DNA of 64,000 nucleotides from Pantoea sp. Cy-639 (GCF_011752525.1 NZ_VWXI01000003.1:310001-374000), one strand, 5' to 3'. Positions 29,501 to 37,637 are shown, counted from the stretch's first letter. Numbers and translations: made by a program. The notes: generated from the sequence alone by a model not told the origin.

Positions 29501-29707
29501 CACCCACCACCGGTCGGCACAGGCCTGCCATTGCTCATCCAGCCAGCGCTCAGGATCGTCGATAGGTGTCTCGCGAGGTGGAAGACCAGGTGCCAAAGCC
29601 ATTTGCGCCTGCAGCAACAGGGTCGTGACGAAAAATGCGCTAAGGGTTTGTTGATCGGCGATCGGCGAAACGCCCGAAGGGACAGCGGAAGGGAAATGTG
29701 GACCCAT
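26552..29707 (-). CDS. Large toxin-like protein, DUF6543/dermonecrotic-toxin-like
   Basis: A 1051-residue protein, by far the largest in the window. It has no Sec signal and no PAAR, VgrG, RHS or TpsA elements. The middle (about residues 440-520), with LLTDHLYLYNDDIHVLYAPG followed by FRSAGQMSFALGAL and YLVEHVQHAQRPALARYLKL, resembles the DUF6543 dermonecrotic-toxin-like module of large Pseudomonas toxins. Near the C-terminus (about residues 925-990) is a hydrophobic segment, VFWLVGLVADVVALVFPPAR, that could insert in membranes. No catalytic motif was recognised. The start at 29707 has GAGAAAG upstream. It stands alone between hmgR and an SDR, with no adjacent immunity gene seen. Toxin assignment is by resemblance only. 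Confidence 0.55.
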   Translation of the reverse strand: MGPHFPSAVPSGVSPIADQQTLSAFFVTTLLLQAQMALAPGLPPRETPIDDPERWLDEQWQACADRWWVEQSAEVAEQLRELLALQIRARALRRGAPRADMEALLPDADPTVASVSLMTDTGEHVRIPGFLALSHSLFDDEEPFVLHGLGAAVWFDTSPRMADTLLSYVRSEGCWQQLITAQAHAALLHAGAVELILTPLAVPLEAFLLDEMRLLQRRLVVNALAAGEAVENAVTLGAWFEQLQGCVVEAMGDLRKDLAPAWLRNLSSAEAAQLAALERSASEAEVQLAQQSGHSDFYDYASHRIGLWLTDRGFPGLAAEDVQLHITHDFTQDASVQVVSLLEWVCGGAYHGEHLTVTIQHERLRLALGQAGVATVADELQLQQSYVGQLEHIYESDWIRHLLGKALEARLLLAWQAADFQGIDRKAVRLFEQAMQPSYVGTVNVALLSINGEMLLTDHLYLYNDDIHVLYAPGSPAGDLQAFRSAGQMSFALGALTATPQGRDYLVEHVQHAQRPALARYLKLVARLPQEWSRETINVHAQDIDGRAQLVQHWTDLRVLKILDDLEPIRPLVHAEPDEALQRRVVDIDHELRVLMADYQAVAEVQTFMAYARDQVSERINRYPGNPGGWIDADTVLVELEGGVRQSLTQVAAGGYPADFNFKDFARISSTVGQDLSHLSNHALDGYIRAARLGQRYCAEIRSSYLDPHGDSDSRPLALHRHITGMKIQRDCLLALQSGRLSDTHARWLRPVCMRFHQGSFIDDCKLAELKINGAGVAGDYLLQSPKAPGTLVYLSDGPDDGYLYEVGDFVEQWRGDAMQDWVYEHVSVDDELLIRRLNEDVRNDDAKDHSRQMGDSRIARSLQVWHNIRDLSVALRQRIKRLLAEAARDAYSAARRITQEVFWLVGLVADVVALVFPPARVVLGFIKAGVAFYHSLVMLRDGDKTAALLTLLKGIASLPGFTGVLKFYATRLFDQASKLWSTLFPGPSSALSLWLKKQFAILKALYEQHELLKDFGQAAIAPLKERFEEELAWYTQLIGSREGMSPPLSR

Positions 29708-29924
29708 GATTTCTTTCTCAATGCAATGTAGGAAATTGCACAGTGCAGAAATCAGAAAAACCATTGCGGATGGAAAGATTCGTACAGGAGCCTACTCTCC
29801 CCTAGGAAGAGGCTACGCAGAACGCGTTGGTAAATGCCAGAAACGTTAGGGATTATCGCGGGCGATGTAATAGAGAATGTCAAAAGCGGGTATTTTTCCC
29901 ACAGAATATTGTGCCTATTCTTAC

Positions 29925-30051
29925 CTCGTTGGTTCGGCACGAAGGGCTCTCCCCCCCGCCTTTCGGGCCACCAAGGTTCACCGACGTTGATTTTGAAGCT
30001 CCTTGATCTAACGTCTCGATTGGCCGCTGCGATTGCAGCGGCCTTTTTTAT
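29925..30051 (+). ncRNA. Candidate small RNA with its own terminator
   Basis: A plus-strand stretch without a coding frame ends in a textbook intrinsic terminator, yet no plus-strand gene lies upstream (the neighbour reads away). It includes a small hairpin, CCCGCCTTTCGGG. TGTGCCTATTCTTA at about 29907-29920 resembles an extended, sigmaS-type -10 element and would give a transcript of about 125 bases. I cannot assign a known RNA family. Strand and boundaries are inferred. Confidence 0.4.
30022..30050 (+). terminator. Strong intrinsic terminator
   Basis: GGCCGCTGC and GCAGCGGCC form a perfect nine-base stem around GATT, followed by a run of seven T residues. It ends the candidate small RNA. 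Confidence 0.85.
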
Positions 30052-30085
30052 TCCTGCAAGAATCCCCTGCTACTGCAGGTACCTT

Positions 30086-30118
30086 GTGGGAACGGGCTTG
30101 CCCCGCGATAAGGCCGGC
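30086..30118. repeat. Single REP element
   Basis: GTGGGAACGGGCTTGCCCCG followed by CGATAAGGCCGG is a P. putida-type REP unit with an internal CGGGCTTGCCCCG hairpin. It lies downstream of the SDR stop on the other strand. Confidence 0.65.
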
Positions 30119-30194
30119 CCAGGCAACAGAGCGCCGGCGATTGGGTACAAGCCAGCGCCCACCTCGATCCAGCCATGCCATGGCCCGGCACACA

Positions 30195-31109
30195 TCACCC
30201 CAATGGATACTTCTGCAGGTTCGCCATCATCTGCTGCATGGCCTGCACGCTGTCCTGCGGATGTGCCGCGCCCTCGAAGTCGCAGATCCGCGCCCAGTTG
30301 TCCGCCACCTGTTCCGGTGTAATGCCCGCTTGCGGATCGAACCCCACTCCCTGGCTACGTTCCCAGCGCACCTTGCCGATCCAGCCGCCGCCCACCTCGA
30401 ACAGCTCGCCGCTGTCCTGGCACTGCTCGCTGCCCAGGAACACCACCAGCGGGCTGATCAGCTCAGGCCGCAGGCGTTCGAACACCTGGGGTGGGATCAG
30501 CCCTTCGGTCATGCGTGTGCCGCCGGTGGGGGCGATGGCGTTGACCAGGATGCCGTGCCGACGCCCCTCCAGCGCCAGGGTACGGGTCAACCCGTACAGG
30601 CCAAGCTTGGCCATACCGTAGTTGGCCTGGCCGAAATTGCCGTAGATGCCCGAGGTCGACGAGGTGAAGATCACCCGCCCCCAGTTCTGCGCGCGCAGGT
30701 GCGGCCAGGCGGCGTGGGTGACCTTGTAGGCGCCTTCGACATGTACCCGGTAGACCTGCTCCCAGTCGCTGTCTTCCATCTTGTGGAAGGTCTTGTCGCG
30801 CAGGATGCCGGCGTTGTTCACCAGCACATCGACCTGGCCGAAGCTGTCCAGGGCCTGCTCGACGATACGCGCGCCCTCGGTGACCGAGTCATGGCTGGCC
30901 ACCGCCGTGCCACCGGCGGCACGGATCTCCTCCACCACCCGATCGGCAGCCGAGGCATTGGCCCCCTCGCCATGGGTGCTGCCGCCCAGGTCGTTGACCA
31001 CCACCCGCGCGCCGTGCGCGGCGAACAGCAGCGCGTGGGCGCGCCCCAGGCCGCCACCGGCTCCGGTGACGATCGCCACTCGATCTTGCAGACATACCGG
31101 CTCGCTCAT
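30195..31109 (-). CDS. SDR family oxidoreductase (17-beta-HSD4/FabG-like)
   Basis: A 304-residue SDR with cofactor motif VAIVTGAGGGLGRAHALLFA, the NAG motif in DVLVNNAGILRD, and the catalytic YxxxK in ANYGMAKLGLYGL. It resembles the hydroxyacyl dehydrogenase part of peroxisomal multifunctional enzyme type 2, including the extra C-terminal tail. A role in lipid or sterol-like acyl metabolism is plausible. The start at 31109 has a GGAG site. The next gene on the same strand is an alpha/beta hydrolase. Confidence 0.85.
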   Translation of the reverse strand: MSEPVCLQDRVAIVTGAGGGLGRAHALLFAAHGARVVVNDLGGSTHGEGANASAADRVVEEIRAAGGTAVASHDSVTEGARIVEQALDSFGQVDVLVNNAGILRDKTFHKMEDSDWEQVYRVHVEGAYKVTHAAWPHLRAQNWGRVIFTSSTSGIYGNFGQANYGMAKLGLYGLTRTLALEGRRHGILVNAIAPTGGTRMTEGLIPPQVFERLRPELISPLVVFLGSEQCQDSGELFEVGGGWIGKVRWERSQGVGFDPQAGITPEQVADNWARICDFEGAAHPQDSVQAMQQMMANLQKYPLG

Positions 31110-31226
31110 GCTCAGGGCTCCAGGTGACGACGGGAAGACGACGAGTGTCCACCAGCGACGGACACCGGACAATCAAGCGCACCACGGCGAATGGCGGGCG
31201 ATAACGCACGGCGATGATCCGCTGGC

Positions 31227-32132
31227 TCAGGACCAGGCGATCTTCTGCGGCAGGTGGTTCAGGGGCTGCTCGCGAAAGGCCAGGTAATGGCGCAGCACCT
31301 GCACCGGCGCCTCGGTATGCGGGTAATGGCCGATGCCTTGCAGCACCACGGTGTCCGGGGCTGGCACCACCTGGCGGTAGCGCTCGACCATATGCGCGCC
31401 GGACAACGGGTCCACCGCGCCGTTGATCAGGCGCAGCGGCACGCCCTCGCGCTGCATCGCCCCGACCCAGCGCTCGCGCTGGGCACAGCGCTCGGGCAGG
31501 AAGGCGATCAGCTTGTGCAGGATGCGCGGGCCGCGGTTGGCGGCGATCAGGCTCCAGAGATCGTCCAGCGCGCTCTCGCTTGGATGAGTACACGGCCCGT
31601 ATACCTGGCTGACATTACGCACCAGGTCATCGCGCCCGAACGAGCGGCCGACCAGCCAGCCCAGCCGGCTGAGCAGCAGCTTCTGCACCAGCAGCACCCG
31701 GCAGGTTTCGGGGAACAGGCCACTGTTGAGGAACACGCAACTGGCGACGTCCAGGCGCTGCTCGTGGTGCCGTGCCAACAGTTCCTGGGCGACGCTGCCG
31801 CCATAGTCGTGGGCCAGCAGATGCACCGGTTGGTGGATCCGCAAGTGTTCGAGCAATGCCTGCTGCAGGTCGGCCTGCTCCAGCAGGCTGTAGTCGTGGC
31901 CAGCGGGCTTGGCCGAGTCGCCAAAGCCGAGCATGTCACAGGCCACCACGCGAAAGCGCTGGGCCAACGGAGCCCACAGGTAGTGCCAGTCCCAGCTGGC
32001 AGTGGGAAAGCCATGCAGCAACAGCAGCGGCGCGCCCTGCCCTGCGGTCCAGTAGCGGATGGACTGGCCACGGAAGCTGAAGCCCAGGCTCCGGGTGCGC
32101 CAGACACTCAGTGGAATCTCGGTCAGCGGCAT
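31227..32132 (-). CDS. Alpha/beta hydrolase (epoxide hydrolase/haloalkane dehalogenase-like)
   Basis: A 301-residue alpha/beta hydrolase with the oxyanion motif LLLLHGFPTASWDWH, a nucleophile elbow reading LLAHDYGGSVAQE (Asp nucleophile, as in epoxide hydrolases and dehalogenases) and the C-terminal histidine in GIGHYPHTEAP. Substrate unknown. The start at 32132 begins MPLTEIPLSVW. It is upstream of the SDR on the same strand, 117 bases apart. Confidence 0.83.
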   Translation of the reverse strand: MPLTEIPLSVWRTRSLGFSFRGQSIRYWTAGQGAPLLLLHGFPTASWDWHYLWAPLAQRFRVVACDMLGFGDSAKPAGHDYSLLEQADLQQALLEHLRIHQPVHLLAHDYGGSVAQELLARHHEQRLDVASCVFLNSGLFPETCRVLLVQKLLLSRLGWLVGRSFGRDDLVRNVSQVYGPCTHPSESALDDLWSLIAANRGPRILHKLIAFLPERCAQRERWVGAMQREGVPLRLINGAVDPLSGAHMVERYRQVVPAPDTVVLQGIGHYPHTEAPVQVLRHYLAFREQPLNHLPQKIAWS

Positions 32133-32305
32133 CACGGTCGTCCTGGTGGACAAATGGCGGAATTCGGCAAGGCTGCGCTCATGGCAAGTCACCTCGGCAC
32201 ATGCATGTGCTCTTGATCTCGAGGCACAGTCTAGAAGCCAAAACGGCCCTGTTTAGTCGCCTTGGCAGCCAGCCTGATGACCGTGCGAGTCAGTGGCACG
32301 AACGG

Positions 32306-32992
32306 TCAGAACAGCATCACCAGCAGCGGCGCCGCCAACAGGTTGAGCAACCCGGTCAGGACCATCACCAGGCCCGCCACCGAGCCTTCCTCGCGCCCGA
32401 CCTCCTGGGCCCGGCTGACCCCCGCGCCGTGGGCACCGACGCCGAACAGCGCGCCCCGCGCCAGCGGCGTGCGCAGCGGCAGCCAGCGCAGCAGGATGCC
32501 GCCGAACATCGCCCCGAGCACCCCGGTGAACATCACGAACACCGCGGTCAGCTCCGGCACGCCGCCCAGGCCCTCGGCCACCGGCATGGCAAACGGCGTG
32601 GTGATCGAACGAGGCAGCAGCGACAGGCTGACCGACTCGTCCAGCGCCAGCAGATGGGCCAGTGCCCAGGAACTGCCGATCGACGCCACGCTGCCGGCGA
32701 GCATGCCCACCAGCAATGCTGGCCAATGCCGCGCCAGCATCGCCCGCTGCTGCCAGATCGGCACGGCGAAGGCGACCGTCACCGGGCCCAGCACGCCCAT
32801 CAGCCAATGGGTGTCGCGGGCGTATTCGGCATAGGCGGTATGCAGCGGCACAGCCACCGCCAACAGCAGCGCCGGCACCAGGATCAGCGGCGACAGCAGG
32901 TAGCGACCACTGCGCCGGTACAGCCAACGGCTGCCCAGGTAGGCGACCAGGGTCAGCGCCAGCCAGAACAGCGGCATGGGCTCAAGACTCAT
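32306..32992 (-). CDS. LrgB/CidB family membrane protein
   Basis: A 228-residue polytopic inner-membrane protein of the LrgB family with the conserved block LPRSITTPFAMPVAEGLGG, then a C-terminal GVGAHGAGVSRAQEVG region. Together with LrgA it is thought to control murein hydrolase export or metabolite (pyruvate or glycolate-type) transport. It overlaps the lrgA gene by 11 bases. Confidence 0.9.
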   Translation of the reverse strand: MSLEPMPLFWLALTLVAYLGSRWLYRRSGRYLLSPLILVPALLLAVAVPLHTAYAEYARDTHWLMGVLGPVTVAFAVPIWQQRAMLARHWPALLVGMLAGSVASIGSSWALAHLLALDESVSLSLLPRSITTPFAMPVAEGLGGVPELTAVFVMFTGVLGAMFGGILLRWLPLRTPLARGALFGVGAHGAGVSRAQEVGREEGSVAGLVMVLTGLLNLLAAPLLVMLF

Positions 32993-33368
32993 GGCGCAAC
33001 CTCCAGCGGCATACCAGCTCGACGGTGACGGCAGTGACCACCATCACCAGCAGCGTGCTGGCAGCGATCACCAGCAGAATGCGCCAGCCTTCGCTGCGCA
33101 GCAGGCTGCCATAGTCCAGCAGGCTCATCAGCGCGGGGATGAAGAACAGCAGCATCTCGGCCATCAGCCAGCCAGCGCCCAGTTGCAGCATGGCCGGCTT
33201 GAGCACGCCGCTGGCGAACAGCACCAGCAGCAGCGCCAGCCCCATCACGCCGCCGGGGATCGGCCAGGCGAGCCAGGCGGCCAACTGGCCACCGATCAGG
33301 AACAGGGTAAACAGCACCGTCAGCTCGGCGAGCAGGCGCAGGGTTTTCTTCAGTAATGCAGGGTTCAT
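32982..33368 (-). CDS. LrgA/CidA family holin-like protein
   Basis: A 128-residue membrane protein with four hydrophobic segments and the family motif LAWPIPGGVMGLALLLVLF. It is the holin-like partner of the LrgB protein encoded next. The LysR gene starts 104 bases away in the opposite direction and is the likely regulator. Confidence 0.9.
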   Translation of the reverse strand: MNPALLKKTLRLLAELTVLFTLFLIGGQLAAWLAWPIPGGVMGLALLLVLFASGVLKPAMLQLGAGWLMAEMLLFFIPALMSLLDYGSLLRSEGWRILLVIAASTLLVMVVTAVTVELVCRWRLRHES

Positions 33369-33471
33369 GGCGGGGGTTCCTCGACAACGTGCCCATTGTA
33401 GAAGTCAGCCACCTAGGCCAGAAGCGAATTGTTAGACTGGTAGCCATTCCAATCCGGAATCGCGATCGATC

Positions 33472-34350
33472 ATGGAATTCAAACAGCTGCGCAGCTTCAT
33501 CGAGGTCGTCCACCGTGGCGGCTTCACCCAGGCGGCAGGCACCCTGCACATCAGCCAGTCGGCCGTGAGCAAGCAAGTCGCCCAGCTCGAGCAGGACATC
33601 GGCCAGCCATTGCTCGAGCGCCAGGGCTCGCAACTGCTCCTGACCGCCGCCGGACGCATCGTCCTCGAGCGCGGCGAAGTGCTGCTGCGCCAGCGCCAGG
33701 AGCTGCTGAGCGAGCTCGACGACCTCAGCCAGATGGCCCGCGGCGAGCTGCGCCTGGGCCTGCCGCTGCTGGGCAGTGACGCCTTGTTCGCCGGGTTGTT
33801 CGCCGAATACCGACGCCGGCATCCGAACATCTCGATCCAACTGCTCGAAGGTGGCAGTCGAATGGTCGAGCAGGCCGTGAAAAGCGGCGAGCTGGAGCTG
33901 GGCGGCAGCCTGACCCCGAGCGATCCGGCATTCGACTTCGTGCCGTTCTGCAATGAACCGCTGGAAGCACTGCTGCCAGCCGGGCATGCCCTCGCGGGCC
34001 TGGACGAGGTCGAACTGGTGCAGTTGGCCGACACGCCCTTCCTGCTGTACCAGCGCAGCTTCGTGCTCAACGATCGCTTGCTCAGCGCCTGCCAACAGGT
34101 GGGGTTCACGCCGAAGGAAGGCGGGCGCAGTGGCCAGGCGGACTTTCTCGCCGCGCTGGTGGCGGCCGGGCAAGGCGTGGTGCTGCTGCCCGCCATCGTC
34201 GCCCGCGCGCTGGAACGGCCCGGAGTGGTGCGCCTGCCCTTGAGGGCGCCGGACTACCTGAGGTGGGACATCGCCTTCATCTGGCGACGCGGGGCGTACC
34301 TGTCACGGGCGGCGCAGGCGTGGCTGGCGCTGTTGCGCGAACAAGGCTGA
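33472..34350 (+). CDS. LysR-family regulator next to lrgAB
   Basis: A 292-residue LysR protein: an N-terminal helix-turn-helix (MEFKQLRSFIEVVHRGGFTQ, then AAGTLHISQSAVSKQVAQLE) and a substrate-binding-like effector domain. Its divergent position relative to lrgA suggests it controls lrgAB. The stop codon abuts a tandem REP array. Confidence 0.9.
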   Translation: MEFKQLRSFIEVVHRGGFTQAAGTLHISQSAVSKQVAQLEQDIGQPLLERQGSQLLLTAAGRIVLERGEVLLRQRQELLSELDDLSQMARGELRLGLPLLGSDALFAGLFAEYRRRHPNISIQLLEGGSRMVEQAVKSGELELGGSLTPSDPAFDFVPFCNEPLEALLPAGHALAGLDEVELVQLADTPFLLYQRSFVLNDRLLSACQQVGFTPKEGGRSGQADFLAALVAAGQGVVLLPAIVARALERPGVVRLPLRAPDYLRWDIAFIWRRGAYLSRAAQAWLALLREQG

Positions 34351-34550
34351 GAGCTGGGGGGGCTATACCGGACCTGTCGCAGGCTGTCGCCAGCTCCCAC
34401 AGTTATCGAGGCTGAGAGGTGGGGGGCATACCGGCCCTGTCGCAGGCTGTCGCCAGCTCCCACAGTTATCGAGTCTGAGAGGTGGGGCATACCGGCCCTG
34501 TCGCAGGCTCGCACGATCCATGATCTTGTGGGAGCTGGCGTCAGCCTGCG
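34345..34550. repeat. Tandem REP array (two full copies, one partial, one inverted)
   Basis: A unit of 63-65 bases starting GGCTGAGAG repeats at 34345, 34410 and 34473. It includes ACCGGCCCTGTCGCAGGCTG and CGCCAGCTCCCACAGTTATC. The third copy breaks off at about 34510 and is followed by an inverted REP, GTGGGAGCTGGCGTCAGCCT. The array fills the gap between the LysR gene and the convergent flavodoxin gene. Confidence 0.85.
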
Positions 34551-34571
34551 ATAACACCGGTACGACCGTCA

Positions 34572-35027
34572 TCACCCCTTCAAGACTGCCGCGAACTCGG
34601 CCAGCCACGGTTCGGCATCGGTCTCCGGGGTAACGGTTTCGCTGGCGTCCAGGCGCAGCATCGGCAGCACCTCGTTCACCCCCAGCTCGGCGAACAGCTC
34701 GCGCATCTGCTCGCCGCCGCCGCAGTAGGTGTCGCCATAGCTCGAGTCACCCAGGCCGATCACCGCGCCCGGCAAACCACGCCAGGCGGCCGGCAGTACG
34801 TCGCGGATATTGCTGTACAACGGCATCAGGCTATCAGGCAGCTCGCCCATGCCAGTGGTCGAGGTCACCGCCAGCAAGGCGTCTGGGGCGAAGCCCTCGA
34901 GGTCCTGCAGGGTGGCGCGGGCGGCATGCCAGGCTTCAAGGCCCGCAGCCTTGAGCAGCGACTCGGCATGGCGGGCGACTTCTTCGGCGGTGCCATACAC
35001 CGAACCGGAAATAATGGCGACTTTCAT
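34572..35027 (-). CDS. Flavodoxin (MioC/YqcA type)
   Basis: A 151-residue FMN-binding electron carrier. The phosphate loop reads IISGSVYGTAEEVARHAE, and the later loops ITTG-type VTSTTGMGELPDSL and GLGDSSYGDTYCGGGEQ are characteristic. Its redox partner is unknown. The start at 35027 gives the standard N-terminus MKVAIISGS. The same gene order beside lrgAB-LysR occurs, as I recall, in P. aeruginosa. Confidence 0.88.
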   Translation of the reverse strand: MKVAIISGSVYGTAEEVARHAESLLKAAGLEAWHAARATLQDLEGFAPDALLAVTSTTGMGELPDSLMPLYSNIRDVLPAAWRGLPGAVIGLGDSSYGDTYCGGGEQMRELFAELGVNEVLPMLRLDASETVTPETDAEPWLAEFAAVLKG

Positions 35028-35211
35028 CGGGCGAGGATTCCGAAACTGAGTGAAAACGTAGGATACTAGCACCCGACAGTGGCAAAAGGCCGCCTCCGCC
35101 AAAAGTCACAGGCCTGTGCGTCATCCGACCAGTGACCTGAACGAAGCGGATTCGTCGCTGTCCATCGCCGTGAAGAAATCGCACCTACCGATCGCCCCTT
35201 CGAGTTCGACC

Positions 35212-35835
35212 ATGCAAGCAGACGCCCTCCTTTCTCAGGATGAGCTGGACTTCATCCAGGACATGCAGCATTCGCCCCAACTGAACCTGGCCGATCCCAT
35301 GTCGAGCCTGCAGGTCAATGGCGACCGTCGACTCAAGGACCTGCTCACCCGCCTGGTAGCCAGCGAGCAGGTGACCTTGCAAGCCAGCTACAACAACCAG
35401 CAACTGAGTTTCCCCCTGCAATTGGTCGAGGACGAATTCCACGCCCTGCACCTGCAGCTCGGCTCGCCGGACATCTACGAGGACGGCCCCATGCTGCGCC
35501 CCTGGCGGCTGTCGCTGGAGCGCCCGGCGGCGCTGCTGGACGACCATGGCCGGCCCAGCGCGCTGTGGGTGCGTGACATTTCGTTCAAAGGCGTCTTGCT
35601 GGAGGTTCGCGGCCTGCCCGAGGCCCCCGTGCAGTTCGCCCTGCGCTTCACCGCCGAAGGCATCCCGCCGATCGGCCTGCACGGCGCGCTGCGCCGGCGC
35701 ATCGGCCCTACCCTGGCGGCCTACGACCTGTCGAACACCCCGGCCGAAGAGATCGAGCGCCTGCGCGAGTACATCCTCCAGGCTCATCGCCAGGCTCACC
35801 CCGAGCTGCACGCCCAGCCTCCAACCCCGCTCTGA
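35212..35835 (+). CDS. PilZ-domain protein
   Basis: A 207-residue protein with an N-terminal YcgR-like region and a C-terminal PilZ-type domain. The usual RxxxR and DxSxxG c-di-GMP motifs are only partly visible: RPWRLSLERPAALL and VRDISFKGVLLEV, where the second keeps D-x-S-x-x-G in DISFKG. It may bind c-di-GMP. The start at 35212 (MQADALLSQDELDF) is uncertain because neither it nor the upstream GTG at 35116 has a good ribosome site. Confidence 0.7.
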   Translation: MQADALLSQDELDFIQDMQHSPQLNLADPMSSLQVNGDRRLKDLLTRLVASEQVTLQASYNNQQLSFPLQLVEDEFHALHLQLGSPDIYEDGPMLRPWRLSLERPAALLDDHGRPSALWVRDISFKGVLLEVRGLPEAPVQFALRFTAEGIPPIGLHGALRRRIGPTLAAYDLSNTPAEEIERLREYILQAHRQAHPELHAQPPTPL

Positions 35836-35984
35836 CGACCGTCCGGCCGACTGAAACTGACCGGTCATGATCGACCGGCGATAATCCGTGCCCGATTCTT
35901 GCAAGCATGCCTGCGCCGCCCACCACCCCGGGCCGCACGCCAAGGGGCCGGCTACCCGCCAGCCTCGTCGTCAGGAGATACACG

Positions 35985-36557
35985 ATGTCTACCCACCCCG
36001 TCACCTTGATGGTGTCGCGCCGCGCCGCCCATGGCCGTTACCAGGACCTGCTGGCCTGGCTGCACGAAGGCGAGCAACTGGCCACCGACTTCACCGGCTA
36101 CCTGGGCTCTGGCATCCTCGCCCCACCCGCCGACGGCGACGAATTCCAGATCGTCTTCCGCTTCACCAACGAACAGACCCTGCACGCCTGGGAGCACTCC
36201 GCCTCGCGCCGCGCCTGGCTGCAACGCGGCGACGGCCTGTTCGAGCGCCCCAAAGAGAGGCGCGTCAGCGGTATCGACGACTGGTTCGGCACCAACATGG
36301 TGCAAAAACCGCCGCGCTGGAAGCAGGCCACGGCCATCTGGCTGGCATTTTTCCCGGTGTCGCTGCTGTTCAACCTGCTGTTCGGCCACTGGCTGGCCCC
36401 CCTCGACCTGGTGCCGCGCGTACTGCTCAGCACCCTGGCCCTGACACCCTTGATGGTGTACCTGTTCATCCCGCTGTCGACCCGCCTGCTGGCCGGCTGG
36501 CTGAACCCCGCGCCGGCTGACGCCACGGAACGCGCCGCAGCGCTGCGCGGCCGCTGA
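35985..36557 (+). CDS. ABM-domain protein with C-terminal membrane helices
   Basis: A 190-residue protein. The first 95 residues form an antibiotic biosynthesis monooxygenase-type ferredoxin-like domain (VTLMVSRRAAHGRYQDLLAW, then FRFTNEQTLHAWEHSASR). Two hydrophobic helices follow (IWLAFFPVSLLFNLLFG and LLSTLALTPLMVYLFIPL), anchoring it in the inner membrane. Function unknown. AGGAG lies eight bases before the ATG. Confidence 0.8.
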   Translation: MSTHPVTLMVSRRAAHGRYQDLLAWLHEGEQLATDFTGYLGSGILAPPADGDEFQIVFRFTNEQTLHAWEHSASRRAWLQRGDGLFERPKERRVSGIDDWFGTNMVQKPPRWKQATAIWLAFFPVSLLFNLLFGHWLAPLDLVPRVLLSTLALTPLMVYLFIPLSTRLLAGWLNPAPADATERAAALRGR

Positions 36558-36635
36558 GGGCGCGGACTCGCAAGGTCGCGCAGTTCGGGTATGCTGGGGC
36601 ATCACGCACGCACAGACCAACAGACCGCCCCGAAC

Positions 36636-37328
36636 ATGAACAGCCCAATCCTCATCACCGGAGCCAGCCAGCGCGTCGGGCTGGCCCTGGCCCTTGAGCT
36701 GGCGCAGGCCGGCCATACGGTGGTCAGCGCCAGCCGCAGCCCGCAGCCGCAGGCAGCCCACCCGAACATCCATCCGTTCCAGGCCGACCTCACCCGGGTC
36801 GACGACCGTCAGGCCCTGATCGACCACCTGCACACGCACTACGACGGCCTACGGGCGATCGTCCATAACGCCTCGCTGTGGCTCGACGACGGCCTGGACA
36901 ACCTCGAGACCATGTTCCGCCTGCATGTCGAGGCGCCCTACCACCTCAACCTCGCCCTCGGCGAGCTGCTGCACAAGGTGGACAAGGCCGACATCATCCA
37001 TGTCTGCGACGAAACCTCCTCGCGCGGCAGCAAGAGCCACATCGCCTATGCCGCGACCAAGGCCGCGCTGCAGAACATGGTGCTGTCGTTCGCCGAAAAG
37101 TACGCGCCGACGGTGCGCGTCAACGGTATCCTGCCGGGCCTGCTGATCCTCAAGGAAGGCGGCGACGAGCACTACCGCCAGCAGACCCTGAAAAAGGCCC
37201 TGCTCGAATTCGAACCCGGCGCCCGGCCGCTGATCGACGCCGTGCTGTTCCTGCTGCAGAGCCAGTACAGCACCGGCAGCCAGCTGGTCATCAACGGCGG
37301 CCGCCATCTGAAGAACCGCATGACCTGA
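36636..37328 (+). CDS. folM: Dihydromonapterin reductase
   Basis: A 230-residue SDR. ILITGASQRVGLALALEL is the NADPH motif and YAATKAALQNMVLSFAEKY the catalytic YxxxK region. The sequence resembles FolM, which reduces dihydromonapterin to the tetrahydro form used as cofactor by phenylalanine hydroxylase in Pseudomonas. This links it loosely to the aromatic amino-acid catabolism genes at 22-26 kb. folE and folX, often adjacent in Pseudomonas, are not here. It begins the folM-DUF1244-hopJ operon. Confidence 0.87.
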   Translation: MNSPILITGASQRVGLALALELAQAGHTVVSASRSPQPQAAHPNIHPFQADLTRVDDRQALIDHLHTHYDGLRAIVHNASLWLDDGLDNLETMFRLHVEAPYHLNLALGELLHKVDKADIIHVCDETSSRGSKSHIAYAATKAALQNMVLSFAEKYAPTVRVNGILPGLLILKEGGDEHYRQQTLKKALLEFEPGARPLIDAVLFLLQSQYSTGSQLVINGGRHLKNRMT

Positions 37329-37340
37329 GAGATTGCCCCC

Positions 37341-37637
37341 ATGACTGAGCAACAACAGCTCGAACTCGAAGCCGCCGCGTTCCGGCGCCTGGTCGATCAC
37401 CTGCAAAAGCGCACCGACGTGCAGAACATCGACCTGATGAACCTCTCCGGCTTCTGCCGCAACTGCCTGTCGAAATGGCTCAAGGCCGCGGCTGACGATC
37501 GCCAGATCGAGCTGAGCCTGGACGACGCCCGCGAGCAGGTGTACGGCATGCCCTACGCCGAGTGGAAAGCCCAGTACCAGAAAGAAGCCAGCGCCGAGCA
37601 ACAGGCGGCGTTCGAACAAGGAAAACCCCGTGACTGA
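37341..37637 (+). CDS. DUF1244 domain protein
   Basis: A 98-residue protein with the signature MNLSGFCRNCLSKWLKAAAD, whose cysteines and helices define the DUF1244 family. Structure-based suggestions exist, but the role is unknown. It overlaps the hopJ start by eight bases and follows folM by 12. Confidence 0.88.
   Translation: MTEQQQLELEAAAFRRLVDHLQKRTDVQNIDLMNLSGFCRNCLSKWLKAAADDRQIELSLDDAREQVYGMPYAEWKAQYQKEASAEQQAAFEQGKPRD

Larger units (their letters stand above)
29708..30194. other. 487-base AT-richer region between the toxin-like gene and an SDR
   Basis: No protein gene is visible. The left half should carry the toxin-gene promoter reading left. The right half contains a candidate small RNA ending in a strong terminator at 30022-30050, and a REP element at 30086-30118. 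Confidence 0.6.

Noticed and set aside
34363..34608. Short open frames with repeated peptide units within the REP array
   Set aside because: The peptide repeats simply translate the tandem REPs; there is no start signal.
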